Assembly: GCF_019024285.1 (NCBI RefSeq)
Contig: NZ_WMKZ01000019.1
Span: 20,964-84,963, forward strand
From: Alkalihalobacterium elongatum
GTDB lineage: Bacteria > Bacillota > Bacilli > Bacillales > Bacillaceae_F
Length of the DNA stretch: 64,000 nucleotides
Direction of reading: 5' to 3'
The notes beneath the pieces were generated by a model, which saw only the letters and a program-made list of their open reading frames with translations, did no database searches and was not told the origin of the DNA. A program made the translations under genes and the position numbers. Each line of letters begins with the position of its first letter. Within the stretch, counting starts at the first letter, position 1. Of the stretch, positions 54,426-62,325 are shown piece by piece.

Positions 54426-57101
54426 TTAGTTGCCAGACTGTTTTCTTTCAATAAATTTGAATATTTCCATCATAATTAACACTGAAGCAGCGACTGCCAT
54501 CATAATGAACCATTCTATTAGGGTGACTGGCTCTACATTAAGAACCACTTGCATGAATGGAATATACGTCGCACCAATATGAATTGCTTGAGCAGCTATA
54601 ATTGCCCATATGAGTAATCGATTGCTAAAAAATCGCATAGAAAATATTGATTTTTTCTCGGATCTACAGTTCAGTACATGGAAATTCTCAAAAAACACAA
54701 CGAGTAACAGTACTAAATTACGTGCCGTAAATTCACTTAGATTAAATACATCAATCATAACAACCCAAGCTAAGAAAGCTACCGCACCAATAAATACCCC
54801 TGAAGTTATAATTTGACGAATCATAATAGGATTAAACACCGATTCTTTTGGTGAACGTGGCTTTTGTTTCATTTCGTCGCCTTCTTCTGGTTCAAAAGCA
54901 AGAGCGACGTGCTGAACACCATTTGTAACGAGATTTAACCATAAAATTTGTGCAGCCAGTAACGGTAGCGGATAGCCAAATAAGATGGATAATATAAACA
55001 ATACAACTTCAGCAACACCAGTTGAAACAAGCAAGTATATAACCTTACGAATATTGTTATATGACACACGTCCTTGCTTAATACCAGCTACAATCGAAGA
55101 GAAATTATCATCGGTAATAACGATATCTGCAGTTTCTTTTGCTACATCTGTACCTGATCCCATCGCCACTCCGATATTGGCTTCTTTTAACGCTGGGGCA
55201 TCATTTACCCCATCACCAGTTACGGCAACAAAGTGTCCATTAGACATCAATGCCTTAACAATCGTTTGTTTTTGAATAGGTTCAACTCTAGCAAAGACCG
55301 TTTTTTCTGCGACAAAATGATTAAACTCTTCTTCACTCATTGATTTTTCTAATTCCGTTAATTCTGCTCCAGTTACAACCTCTTTTTCAGAAGTAGCAAT
55401 GCCTAGTTCTTTTGAAATCGCTAACGCAGTAACTGGATGGTCCCCTGTCACCATACAGACATTGACACCAGCTTCAATACTTTCTCTGACCGCAACTTTA
55501 GCTTCTTGGCGGATCGGGTCGATCATCGCTACTAAACCTAAAAATATCATTTCGTTGAGATGCTCGTGCTTTAATTGTCCCTCAACTAGAGCAGTTGTCT
55601 TTTTTGTAAAAGCGAGTACACGATACCCATTTCTCGCTAAGTCTAATGCCTGTTTTTCAATGAGCTCCGAGCTGATTGGCGCAAGGCCGTCCTTTGTTTG
55701 CATATGTGAACACATGGGAAGTAATGCCTCTAGTGCCCCTTTAACGTTAATATCCATTTCTGATTCGCTAACCTGGTTAGCGGTAGCAGCATATCGGTAA
55801 TCTGCATCAAATGGAATAATACCAACCTGCGCATATTTAGATAAAAGGGAGGTCATTGATATACTTTCTTTTTCACCTAGAATTAGCAATGCAACGTCAA
55901 CCGAATCCCCTTGATGATGCCATCCATCTTCTTTTTCATAAATCGTTCCTTCATTACATAGGACACTCGTTTGTATTAGGTTATAAGCTAGTTGTTTTTG
56001 GTCACTATTTGCCTCAATTTTCCCATTCGGCTGATAGCCTTCCCCAGATACTCGTAATTGTTCTCCGTTAGGTAGCGCTAACCTTTTTACAGTCAATTCG
56101 TTATGAGTTAACGTTCCTGTTTTATCACTAGCAATGACAGTACAACTTCCTAATCCTTCAACAGCTACCAGATTTCGAACGATTACAGATAGTTTCGTCA
56201 TCCGATTCATTCCATTTGCTAACGTTACTGTAATCCCAACTGGTAAACCCTCTGGAATAGCTGCAACTGCTAAAGCAACTGCCATAAAGAAAATTTCTTT
56301 ATGTTCATACCCTTTAAATAAGGCAAGTAATGCAAGAAGTATTGTAGCTCCCAAAATAGCAATAGCAACGTTTTTTGTAAATACTTCCATACGTTGAATT
56401 AATGGTGTTTTTACATCGCTCGGGGCAAATACTGAAGCCGCAATTTTACCAATTTCAGTTTTTTCTGCTGTTTCTGTTATTAACCCTAGTCCAGACCCTC
56501 TCGTTACAACTGTACTTGCAAATGCCATATTTATACGATCGCCAAGAGGGATATTTTCTTTTGGAAGCGCAGCAGTTTGTTTCGTTACAGGAATTGACTC
56601 CCCTGTTAGGAGTGACTCATCAATTGAGAGACTATTTGCTTCTATTAATCTCATATCGGCTGGGACTTTTAATCCTGGGTCTAATAAAACAATATCTCCA
56701 GGAACAAGATTTTCAACATCTACCATGGACTTCTGTCCATTTCGGATAACTTGAGCTGTGTGAGGAACAATTTTCTGGAGAGCTTTAGCACTCTTAGCTG
56801 CATTCCATTCTTGATATGTGCCTATTAATGCATTTAAAAGAAGAACGATTAAGATAAAACCAGCATCGATGAATTCCTTTAAAAATAAAGAAATAACGCC
56901 AGCCAACAGAAGAATATATATTAGAGGGCTTTTAAATTGCAATAAAAATATTTTATAAATCGAAGGCGGTGGTTCACTCGGTAAAACATTTTTCCCGTAT
57001 TCATTTAACCGCCGATTTACTTCCTGATCGCTTAATCCATGTACTGTTGATGAATATGCTGAAAACATTTTCTCTAATGAGTATGTATGCCAGTTTTTCA
57101 T
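54426..57101 (-). CDS. P-type cation-transporting ATPase (P2 type)
   Basis: 891 residues from the ATG at 57101 (GGGGGAGG upstream). N-terminal cation-ATPase domain (LSDQEVNRRLNEYGKNVLP), actuator TGES (in LLTGESIPV), M4 AAIPEGLPVG, phosphorylation site SDKTGTLT, hinge TGDGVNDAPALKEANIGVAMG, and C-terminal helices with NLVTNGVQHVALAFEPEEGD. Ten helices expected. Ion unknown: the PEGLP site occurs in calcium and related pumps; the mycobacterial CtpF type is comparable. It shares its upstream dyad with the stress genes to the right. Confidence 0.92.
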   Translation of the reverse strand: MKNWHTYSLEKMFSAYSSTVHGLSDQEVNRRLNEYGKNVLPSEPPPSIYKIFLLQFKSPLIYILLLAGVISLFLKEFIDAGFILIVLLLNALIGTYQEWNAAKSAKALQKIVPHTAQVIRNGQKSMVDVENLVPGDIVLLDPGLKVPADMRLIEANSLSIDESLLTGESIPVTKQTAALPKENIPLGDRINMAFASTVVTRGSGLGLITETAEKTEIGKIAASVFAPSDVKTPLIQRMEVFTKNVAIAILGATILLALLALFKGYEHKEIFFMAVALAVAAIPEGLPVGITVTLANGMNRMTKLSVIVRNLVAVEGLGSCTVIASDKTGTLTHNELTVKRLALPNGEQLRVSGEGYQPNGKIEANSDQKQLAYNLIQTSVLCNEGTIYEKEDGWHHQGDSVDVALLILGEKESISMTSLLSKYAQVGIIPFDADYRYAATANQVSESEMDINVKGALEALLPMCSHMQTKDGLAPISSELIEKQALDLARNGYRVLAFTKKTTALVEGQLKHEHLNEMIFLGLVAMIDPIRQEAKVAVRESIEAGVNVCMVTGDHPVTALAISKELGIATSEKEVVTGAELTELEKSMSEEEFNHFVAEKTVFARVEPIQKQTIVKALMSNGHFVAVTGDGVNDAPALKEANIGVAMGSGTDVAKETADIVITDDNFSSIVAGIKQGRVSYNNIRKVIYLLVSTGVAEVVLFILSILFGYPLPLLAAQILWLNLVTNGVQHVALAFEPEEGDEMKQKPRSPKESVFNPIMIRQIITSGVFIGAVAFLAWVVMIDVFNLSEFTARNLVLLLVVFFENFHVLNCRSEKKSIFSMRFFSNRLLIWAIIAAQAIHIGATYIPFMQVVLNVEPVTLIEWFIMMAVAASVLIMMEIFKFIERKQSGN

Positions 57102-57178
57102 GATCCTCCCCCACATTACCTTTTTATTATAGCTATAGCACCTTACTATAATAATTTACTTAATAATATCGCTAATTT

Positions 57179-57223
57179 AATCTTAACAAATGACTACTAA
57201 AATACTATTGGGGGATTCCCTGA
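57179..57223 (-). promoter_or_regulatory. Dyad-type promoter of the P-type ATPase
   Basis: Minus-strand dyad TCAGGGAATCCCCCAA (57223-57208), with a -10-like TAAGAT 22 nt downstream (57185-57180). No -35 consensus. Same dyad family as at 57233, 57601, 59408 and 62209. Confidence 0.5.
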
Positions 57224-57232
57224 TTGAACAAA

Positions 57233-57277
57233 TCAGGATGTCTCCTAATATATCAGAATAAAGTATTAGTTTAAAAT
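57233..57277 (+). promoter_or_regulatory. Dyad-type promoter of the Spo0E-like gene
   Basis: TCAGGATGTCTCCTAA (57233-57248), exactly 23 nt, then TAAAAT (57272-57277). The -35 position (TATATC) is poor, suggesting an activator bound at the dyad. Only 9 bp from the divergent ATPase site. Confidence 0.6.
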
Positions 57278-57323
57278 AGATTAAGGAATATTACCTATTA
57301 CCTTTAGGGGGGGGATTGCAAAT

Positions 57324-57473
57324 ATGGAAATTAAAGTGAATGAAGTTGAAGTATTGAGGCAATTATTATATGCTACTGTACAGAATAATGGGTTAAATTG
57401 CCCAGAAACAGTAAGGATTAGCCAACTGTTAGATGATAAATTAAATGATTTTTTATACTTTATAAATAAATGA
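57324..57473 (+). CDS. Spo0E-like aspartyl-phosphate phosphatase
   Basis: 49 residues; RBS AGGGGGGGG before ATG. Two short helices with the family signature SQLLDDKLN (SQxLD), the motif by which Spo0E proteins dephosphorylate Spo0A-P and block sporulation. Small size is normal for the family (YnzD, YisI). It is divergent from the P-type ATPase and preceded by the shared dyad, linking a stress response with the sporulation decision. Confidence 0.75.
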   Translation: MEIKVNEVEVLRQLLYATVQNNGLNCPETVRISQLLDDKLNDFLYFINK

Positions 57474-57480
57474 TTACAGA

Positions 57481-57517
57481 AAAAGGCGGGCCTCTATAAA
57501 AAGAGCCCGCTTTTTAC
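57481..57517 (+). terminator. Terminator of the Spo0E-like gene
   Basis: GCGGGCCTCT and AGAGCCCGC arms with one bulged base, followed by TTTTT. Confidence 0.85.
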
Positions 57518-57600
57518 TTAGATTGTTTTCGTAAGCTACGTTGCTATTTTTCCCCTGAAGTTTTCTCAACCCTATTTAAGGGATTTTGGTATAAAAAAAT

Positions 57601-57645
57601 TCAGGATTTCTCCCGATAACATTAATTTAAAACGCCTGTTATTAT
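57601..57645 (+). promoter_or_regulatory. Dyad-type promoter of peptide operon 1
   Basis: TCAGGATTTCTCCCGA (57601-57616), 23 nt, TATTAT (57640-57645). The 16 bp are a TCRGGA-N4-TCCYGA inverted repeat; the following TAACATTAA is also shared with the usp promoter. Confidence 0.7.
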
Positions 57646-57727
57646 TTAGGTAATTACAATAAATGACCGAAAACACTAATTGAAATCAGTTTATAGAAAA
57701 AACATTTAGGAAGGGAGTTGGCACATA

Positions 57728-57805
57728 ATGCTAAGCCTTATTGGAATGTTATTAATCAGTTACTTACTATTAACGATACATTTAAATAATCTCTCAAATA
57801 ACTAA
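57728..57805 (+). CDS. 25-residue hydrophobic peptide, paralogue 1
   Basis: Tiny ORF too short for ordinary gene calling. The peptide begins MLSLIGMLLISYLLLTIH and ends with NLSNN: one membrane-spanning helix and a short polar tail. AGGAAGGGAGTT lies upstream. Its paralogue at 59266-59343 shares 12 of 25 residues (M1, L2, L4, I5, L9, Y12, L14, L15, H18, L22, S23, N24), identical length and the same promoter dyad, which argues strongly for a real gene. It precedes the hypothetical gene at 57843 by 37 bp. Confidence 0.7.
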   Translation: MLSLIGMLLISYLLLTIHLNNLSNN

Positions 57806-57842
57806 CAAAACACTATTTCGTTTTAGCAAAGGATGATCCTCA

Positions 57843-58217
57843 ATGTGGAAGATAGTACCGATTTGTGAAGATATTTTTGGTTTATGGGCAGAACAAAGTG
57901 ACAACGATGCTTGGACTGCAACAATGATACTCAAAGAGTCCCATTATCAGATAGAAATAATTGCAGAAATTCATATCTCCTATTTAAATCATATGGATGA
58001 AGTAGATAACCTCCTTAATGAAATTCGTGATTTTTCTAATTTTATTAAAAAAGCAAAAGAAAAAGAGTATGGAGAAATACACTTTCATTGTAAGGGGATA
58101 TCTACCTTTAATAATAGCTATCCCTTACCTTCATTCTCACATTCCAGTGGGCTTACTTTTATAGATACAGAGTTTACTGAAGAACTACATAACGCTTACA
58201 AAACAGTAACTATATAA
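57843..58217 (+). CDS. Hypothetical protein of the dyad regulon
   Basis: 124 residues, acidic, soluble. Starts MWKIVPICEDIFGLWAEQSDNDAW and has a helix EVDNLLNEIRDFSNFIKKAKEKEYG. No known domain recognised. RBS AAAGGATG. Probably co-transcribed with the 25-residue peptide just upstream and ended by the terminator at 58312. Confidence 0.65.
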   Translation: MWKIVPICEDIFGLWAEQSDNDAWTATMILKESHYQIEIIAEIHISYLNHMDEVDNLLNEIRDFSNFIKKAKEKEYGEIHFHCKGISTFNNSYPLPSFSHSSGLTFIDTEFTEELHNAYKTVTI

Positions 58218-58311
58218 CCAACCTAAACTTAAAGAAACGTCCTCTCGCAGAATTGAAATTTATTAAGATTGTATTTCAATAAAGTATTGATTTACCTTCT
58301 TGAATGTAGTC

Positions 58312-58340
58312 ATGAGCCAAGCAAACTTGGCTCATTTTTT
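58312..58340 (+). terminator. Intrinsic terminator of peptide operon 1
   Basis: ATGAGCCAAG / CTTGGCTCAT stem, 4-nt loop, T-run. Confidence 0.88.
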
Positions 58341-58390
58341 AAGTTCAATTCATGGTAAAACGTGGTGGTTTAACTCATTTAAAAGCCAAA

Positions 58391-58437
58391 GAAAAAGTGA
58401 CCTAACTCTGCCTGCAAAAGGCAAAGAAATGTCACTC
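58391..58437 (-). terminator. Terminator of the KTSC-domain gene
   Basis: AGTGAC / GTCACTTTTT with inner GCC-TTTTGCA-GGC pairing on the minus strand. Confidence 0.65.
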
Positions 58438-58472
58438 AAAGAGAATTCTCATATGTTTTTTTAAGAAATTAC

Positions 58473-58691
58473 TTAGGAAACTTTCCGCTCCTCATACTTT
58501 CCTTTGATCATTTTCAGATAGTAATTTTCTTTTTCATTGCTTGCCATAAAGCTTACGTAAGATTGTTCTGTAACTGCATAATATACGAATATTTCTCCAG
58601 TTTTGAACCGTACGTGAAATTTTTTTGTGGTTTTGTCATATGCTATAGATTCAATATTTTCCGTATCAATTGTCGTATAAGATAGTGTCAT
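58473..58691 (-). CDS. KTSC-domain protein
   Basis: 72 residues. Single KTSC domain: SIAYDKTTKKFHVRFKTGEIFVYYAVTEQSYVSFMASNEKENYYLKMIKGKY. The domain is named for its frequent association with nucleic-acid enzymes; standalone copies are common in Bacilli, function unclear. RBS GGGGGAG. No copy of the regional dyad upstream. Confidence 0.8.
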   Translation of the reverse strand: MTLSYTTIDTENIESIAYDKTTKKFHVRFKTGEIFVYYAVTEQSYVSFMASNEKENYYLKMIKGKYEERKVS

Positions 58692-58779
58692 TTGCCTTCT
58701 CCCCCTGTGTTCCTCTATTATTTTATGATACTTTTATTTTTAACCTAATTTTACCTTCGCTTTTTCTAACGATATTCAT

Positions 58780-59205
58780 TTATTTAACAACGTAAACATC
58801 GCATGATGCTTTCTGTACCACATGGAAACTGACACTTCCTAAAAAGAAGCGCTTAATACCCCCAAGCCCTCTATTTCCAAGGACAATTAAATTGACATCC
58901 TGCTTCTCTGCAAATTCGATAAGCGTAATTGATGGAGAGCCTTTTAGAATAAATGATTCCTTTTCGTTTGGTAAATCTTGAATCATTTCTTCAGCTACTT
59001 TAATATTCTCTTCTGCTTCTTTTTTATAAATATCAGCAATATAATGATAGTTATGAGCTTCATAGGACGCATTTGGGAGATCCCAAACAGTTACAATTAA
59101 AACCTTGGTTTCGATATTTTTTTCTGCAATCTCTTTGGCTTTCAGCAAAGCTTTTTTACTAGTTTCAGAGCCATCATAAGCAACTAATATTTTTGAAGTA
59201 TTCAT
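58780..59205 (-). CDS. Universal stress protein (UspA family)
   Basis: 141 residues. Starts KILVAYDGSETSKKALLKA and ends with the ATP-binding motif GNRGLGGIKRFFLGSVS (G-2-G-9-GS), so it belongs to the nucleotide-binding Usp class. Asp in YDGS also fits. RBS AGGAGG. It lies 60 bp after the 25-residue peptide gene, probably in the same transcript, driven by the dyad promoter at 59379-59423. Confidence 0.93.
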   Translation of the reverse strand: MNTSKILVAYDGSETSKKALLKAKEIAEKNIETKVLIVTVWDLPNASYEAHNYHYIADIYKKEAEENIKVAEEMIQDLPNEKESFILKGSPSITLIEFAEKQDVNLIVLGNRGLGGIKRFFLGSVSFHVVQKASCDVYVVK

Positions 59206-59265
59206 CGTTTTTTTACCTCCTAAAATTGAATGTTGAAACTTTGATTTATATAAAAAATTTTATAA

Positions 59266-59343
59266 TTAGCTATTTGAGAGTCTACTATGATGCATAATCA
59301 GTAGTATGTAACAAACTAAAAACGTTGCGATTAGATAAAGCAT
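59266..59343 (-). CDS. 25-residue hydrophobic peptide, paralogue 2
   Basis: Tiny ORF encoding a peptide that begins MLYLIATFLVCYILLIMH and ends with RLSNS: a single membrane helix. RBS GAAGGGAGTT, the same hexamer context as paralogue 1. Twelve of 25 residues are identical to paralogue 1 while many codons differ, a sign of selection on the protein. It heads the usp transcript. Confidence 0.7.
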   Translation of the reverse strand: MLYLIATFLVCYILLIMHHSRLSNS

Positions 59344-59378
59344 TTTAAGTAACTCCCTTCTTTGTCTTCCTTATGTAA

Positions 59379-59423
59379 ATCATAACAATTGTTTCTATTA
59401 ATTGTTATCGGGAAATATCCTGA
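59379..59423 (-). promoter_or_regulatory. Dyad-type promoter of peptide 2 - usp
   Basis: Minus-strand TCAGGATATTTCCCGA (59423-59408), 23 nt, TATGAT (59384-59379). A second, imperfect site (TCAGGG...TTCCGA with longer spacer) lies just upstream at 59430-59447. Confidence 0.7.
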
Positions 59424-59571
59424 ACTTTTTCGGAACTAAAACCCTGAAAAATGAATAATAGTACTCCTACTTTTGTTCCGTTGTACTTAAATAACCCTAG
59501 CTTTCATCAAGTAACATTGAATAGTCCTTAATCCCCTTGACTGAAGTTCTTCAGGTGTCAAAAGAGCAAAC

Positions 59572-59598
59572 AAAAAAGCCAAGCTATGCTTGGCTTTC
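59572..59598 (-). terminator. Intrinsic terminator of the two-component operon
   Basis: AAAGCCAAGC-TAT-GCTTGGCTTT perfect hairpin with T-run on the minus strand, 18 bp after the kinase stop. Confidence 0.9.
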
Positions 59599-59615
59599 AG
59601 TCACCCCTATAAAAA

Positions 59616-60725
59616 TCAGGATTTTGGAAAAGTTAATGTTACGGTTGTCCCTTTACCTAATTCCGAGTCAATTTGGAAGGTGCCTTGAACACTTTTAGCA
59701 CGTTCCTCCATACTAAAGAGACCTACACCCTTTCCATTATTTTTTCTATTAAATCCTTTTCCTTTATCCTCAATAGAAACTTCAATATTATCTTCTTTCT
59801 CTACTAAGGTAACATGAGCATCAGAAACATTTGCATACTTTGCAATATTCGTTAATGCTTCTTGAATAACCCTATAAATTGTCGTTTCCTTTTGCATACT
59901 AAGACGTTTACGTAAATTAGTTTCGAACTCAACTTTTATTCCGTAATACTGTGAAAATTTGTCAATATGTCTATTTATCGCTGGAACTACACCTAAATCA
60001 TCTAACAGCGATGGCCTTAAATCCCAAGCCAGACTTCTTATTTCCTCCATGATACCTGATACTTCATTCCGAAGCATTTCCATTGATGAATAGTTTTGCT
60101 CACTCATCATTCGGTCCATATGAATAATTAATGAGAATAAACTTTGACCAATGCCATCATGAAGTTCTCGCGAAAATCGCTTACGTTCTTCTTCTTGAAT
60201 TTCCATGACACGGTTCATCATTACTTTTAATTCTTCTTGTGCTTTTTTTAACTGTGTCACTTCATTACGAATAGCCAAGTATTGATAGGGTTCACCATCA
60301 CGTGCTAAAAAGGGAACAATTGTTGTATTTACCCAATAATAAGAACCATCCTTCGCCCTATTTTTTATCTCGCCCTTCCATACCTTCCCTGAAGATATAG
60401 TTTTCCATAGGTTTTTCATAAACTCTTTGCTATGATAACCTGAATTAATAAGTCGATGATCTTGATCGATAAGTTCTTCTTTATCGTACTTAGAAATTTC
60501 GCAAAACTTTTCATTAACATATTTAATTTTGCCTTGATGATTGGTAATAGCTACAATCGTTGACTCATCTAATGCAAACCGAATGTCTGCCATTTCTTTA
60601 AGAGACTGCTTTAGTTTATCACGAAACATAGAGTCATCAATATGCTGATCAAGCTGTTTTAGTAAACTCAACTCGTTCTGTTCATAACCTTTATTTACGT
60701 TATCAAAGGCTTTTTCCTTAGTCAA
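59616..60725 (-). CDS. PAS-domain sensor histidine kinase (NarX/DegS-type, HisKA_3)
   Basis: 369 residues from a TTG that overlaps the regulator's stop region (AGAAAGGA upstream). No membrane helix. PAS domain about 55-165 (VAITNHQGKIKYVNEKFCEISKYDKEEL...GSYYWVNTTIVPFL), then HisKA_3 with phospho-His in RFSRELHDGIGQSL, N-box EALTNIAKYANV and G-boxes KGKGFN, GKGVGLFSMEERA. A cytosolic sensor; only one Cys in the PAS, so not an Fe-S NreB. PAS cofactor could be heme or flavin, unproven. Confidence 0.9.
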   Translation of the reverse strand: MTKEKAFDNVNKGYEQNELSLLKQLDQHIDDSMFRDKLKQSLKEMADIRFALDESTIVAITNHQGKIKYVNEKFCEISKYDKEELIDQDHRLINSGYHSKEFMKNLWKTISSGKVWKGEIKNRAKDGSYYWVNTTIVPFLARDGEPYQYLAIRNEVTQLKKAQEELKVMMNRVMEIQEEERKRFSRELHDGIGQSLFSLIIHMDRMMSEQNYSSMEMLRNEVSGIMEEIRSLAWDLRPSLLDDLGVVPAINRHIDKFSQYYGIKVEFETNLRKRLSMQKETTIYRVIQEALTNIAKYANVSDAHVTLVEKEDNIEVSIEDKGKGFNRKNNGKGVGLFSMEERAKSVQGTFQIDSELGKGTTVTLTFPKS

Positions 60726-61371
60726 AATTAAGCAGTCCTTTCTGTAGAGCATATTTCACTAATTCTGGTCTAGTTCTAAAATGAAGCTTCTCCATGATAT
60801 TACTCTTATGTGTTTCAACTGTCTTTACGCTAATGATTAGATTTTCAGCTATTTCCTTGTTAGAATAACCTTTTGCAATCCACTCTAGTACTTCTTTTTC
60901 GCGTTGTGACAGAGATTCAAACGTTTTAGAGTTGCCTCCGTCGTTTAACTTTTCCATATACTCGCTCATTAATCTCTTAGTGGCAGTAGGATTTAAGTAA
61001 GCATTTCCCGTCGAGACCGATTGAATAGCTGCTATTAAATCTTCATGTGGGGAGCTTTTTAATATATATCCAGATGCTCCTGCATGAATTGCGTTAAATA
61101 AATACTCGTCATCATCATGCATAGTAAGAACTAAAACCGCAGTTTTAGGTAATAGCTCCTTAATTTCTGCCGTAGCCTCTAATCCACCCTTACCTTGTGG
61201 CATACTCAGATCCATCAATATGACATCTGGTTGCAACTTCTGAGCTTTTTCAATAGCTTCATCCCCATCAGCTGCTTCTCCAACTACTTCTATATCATTT
61301 TTTCCATTTAATAGCATAGCCAGTCCAGAACGAACGACAATATGATCATCGACAATAAGAAGTTTTATCAT
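60718..61371 (-). CDS. NarL/FixJ-family response regulator
   Basis: 217 residues from the ATG at 61371 (GTGAGGT upstream). Receiver domain with Asp in VILMDLSMPQG and Lys in GYILKSSPHED; LuxR-type helix-turn-helix LSQREKEVLEWIAKGYSNKEIAENLIISVKTVETHKSNIMEKL near the C-terminus. Translationally coupled to the PAS kinase. NarL-family regulators bind short inverted repeats; I propose it recognises the 16-bp dyad found at five nearby promoters. Confidence 0.93.
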   Translation of the reverse strand: MIKLLIVDDHIVVRSGLAMLLNGKNDIEVVGEAADGDEAIEKAQKLQPDVILMDLSMPQGKGGLEATAEIKELLPKTAVLVLTMHDDDEYLFNAIHAGASGYILKSSPHEDLIAAIQSVSTGNAYLNPTATKRLMSEYMEKLNDGGNSKTFESLSQREKEVLEWIAKGYSNKEIAENLIISVKTVETHKSNIMEKLHFRTRPELVKYALQKGLLNFD

Positions 61372-61610
61372 GATGAAAACCTCACTTCCCACTATATATA
61401 TCTTTTTTAACCTATATTTATAGTAATAATATTATTATTACTATAACATAAAGCTTTACATTTATATTGAACTTTATGGCTTGTTACCAATTACAATATT
61501 ACCCTATTTCATTATTGTAATGTCTAAATATGTATTATTTGTGAGCATTATATCTGCATCGGAGCTGAAAATCAACGTATACCAAGAATAGGCTTAAACA
61601 GCTAAACAAC
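61372..61610. other. Upstream region of the response-regulator gene
   Basis: Very AT-rich (tandem ATT/TAAT runs near 61420-61445). No dyad of the TCAGGR-N4-TCCCGA type, so the regulator genes themselves seem not to be under this control. No ORF. Confidence 0.4.
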
Positions 61611-61661
61611 AAAAAAGCGATTCCATTTTTCAAGCTGTAACTTGATCAAATGGATATCGCC
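61611..61661 (-). terminator. Intrinsic terminator of the GAF gene
   Basis: GCGATATCCATTT and AAATGGAATCGC pair around a 19-nt loop, followed by TTTTTTG on the minus strand. Confidence 0.85.
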
Positions 61662-61712
61662 TACATTATATTTTTTATTAGTGGAAATAAAAATAATTAC
61701 AGCCAGGGATTT

Positions 61713-62138
61713 TTATTTTTTACTATTTTCTTCATCTAATAGGAGCGCTATTTCTCCTGCAAGGTTTGTAATTGTTTGTATGTCTTGTTCGTTATATATT
61801 CTATTATTGCGACTACCTACAAGAAGTACGCCTACTATACTATTATTTAATAGTATAGGTGCCGCAATTGCGGATTGTAGTTGCTCCGCAAGCATAATCG
61901 GTGATTCTAATCGTCTCTTTTCCGCATTAGCTGAACTATCATCAATTATAATAATTCGACCGTGCCGAGCTACCGCACCAACTAAGCCACTACCATATTT
62001 CTTTCGCATATTCTTATACTTTTCATTTAAACTACCAGCGGCTTCTCTCCAGCAAATTTGGTGACTGATTGGAACTACTATGGCTATTGCTGCAAAATCA
62101 CTAGAAGTTTTTGAATTAAGTTCCTCTAATATTTCCAT
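61713..62138 (-). CDS. Single GAF-domain protein
   Basis: 141 residues, entirely one GAF domain: FAAIAIVVPISHQICWREAAGSLNEKYKNMRKKYGSGLVGAVARHGRIIIIDD, then SAIAAPILLNNSIVGVLLVGSRNNRIYNEQDIQTITNLAGEIALLL. It resembles standalone sensors such as NreA that modulate a two-component pair. The neighbouring PAS kinase and NarL-type regulator are natural partners. Its promoter bears the shared dyad, giving possible feedback. Confidence 0.85.
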   Translation of the reverse strand: MEILEELNSKTSSDFAAIAIVVPISHQICWREAAGSLNEKYKNMRKKYGSGLVGAVARHGRIIIIDDSSANAEKRRLESPIMLAEQLQSAIAAPILLNNSIVGVLLVGSRNNRIYNEQDIQTITNLAGEIALLLDEENSKK

Positions 62139-62179
62139 TTTGACTACATCCCCACTAATGTCTTTTTTAATCTATACTC

Positions 62180-62224
62180 ATTTTATACCTTTTATGAGGA
62201 ATTGTAATTCGGGAAAAACCCTGA
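62180..62224 (-). promoter_or_regulatory. Dyad-type promoter of the GAF gene
   Basis: Minus-strand TCAGGGTTTTTCCCGA (62224-62209), 23 nt, TAAAAT (62185-62180). Same geometry as the peptide and Spo0E-like promoters. Confidence 0.68.
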
Positions 62225-62325
62225 TTTTTTTATAATCTTAATAAGTTTTTTTTCTACTATACCCTATAATTTAGCTTGTTTGATGTCGCTGATTTCAAAG
62301 GTGGAATAATGTTATAAGCTGCATC

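Noticed and set aside
59616..62138. NreABC nitrate/oxygen system
   Set aside because: The GAF, PAS-kinase and NarL-type regulator trio resembles NreABC, but the PAS lacks the four cysteines of NreB, the order differs, and the GAF gene has its own promoter and terminator.
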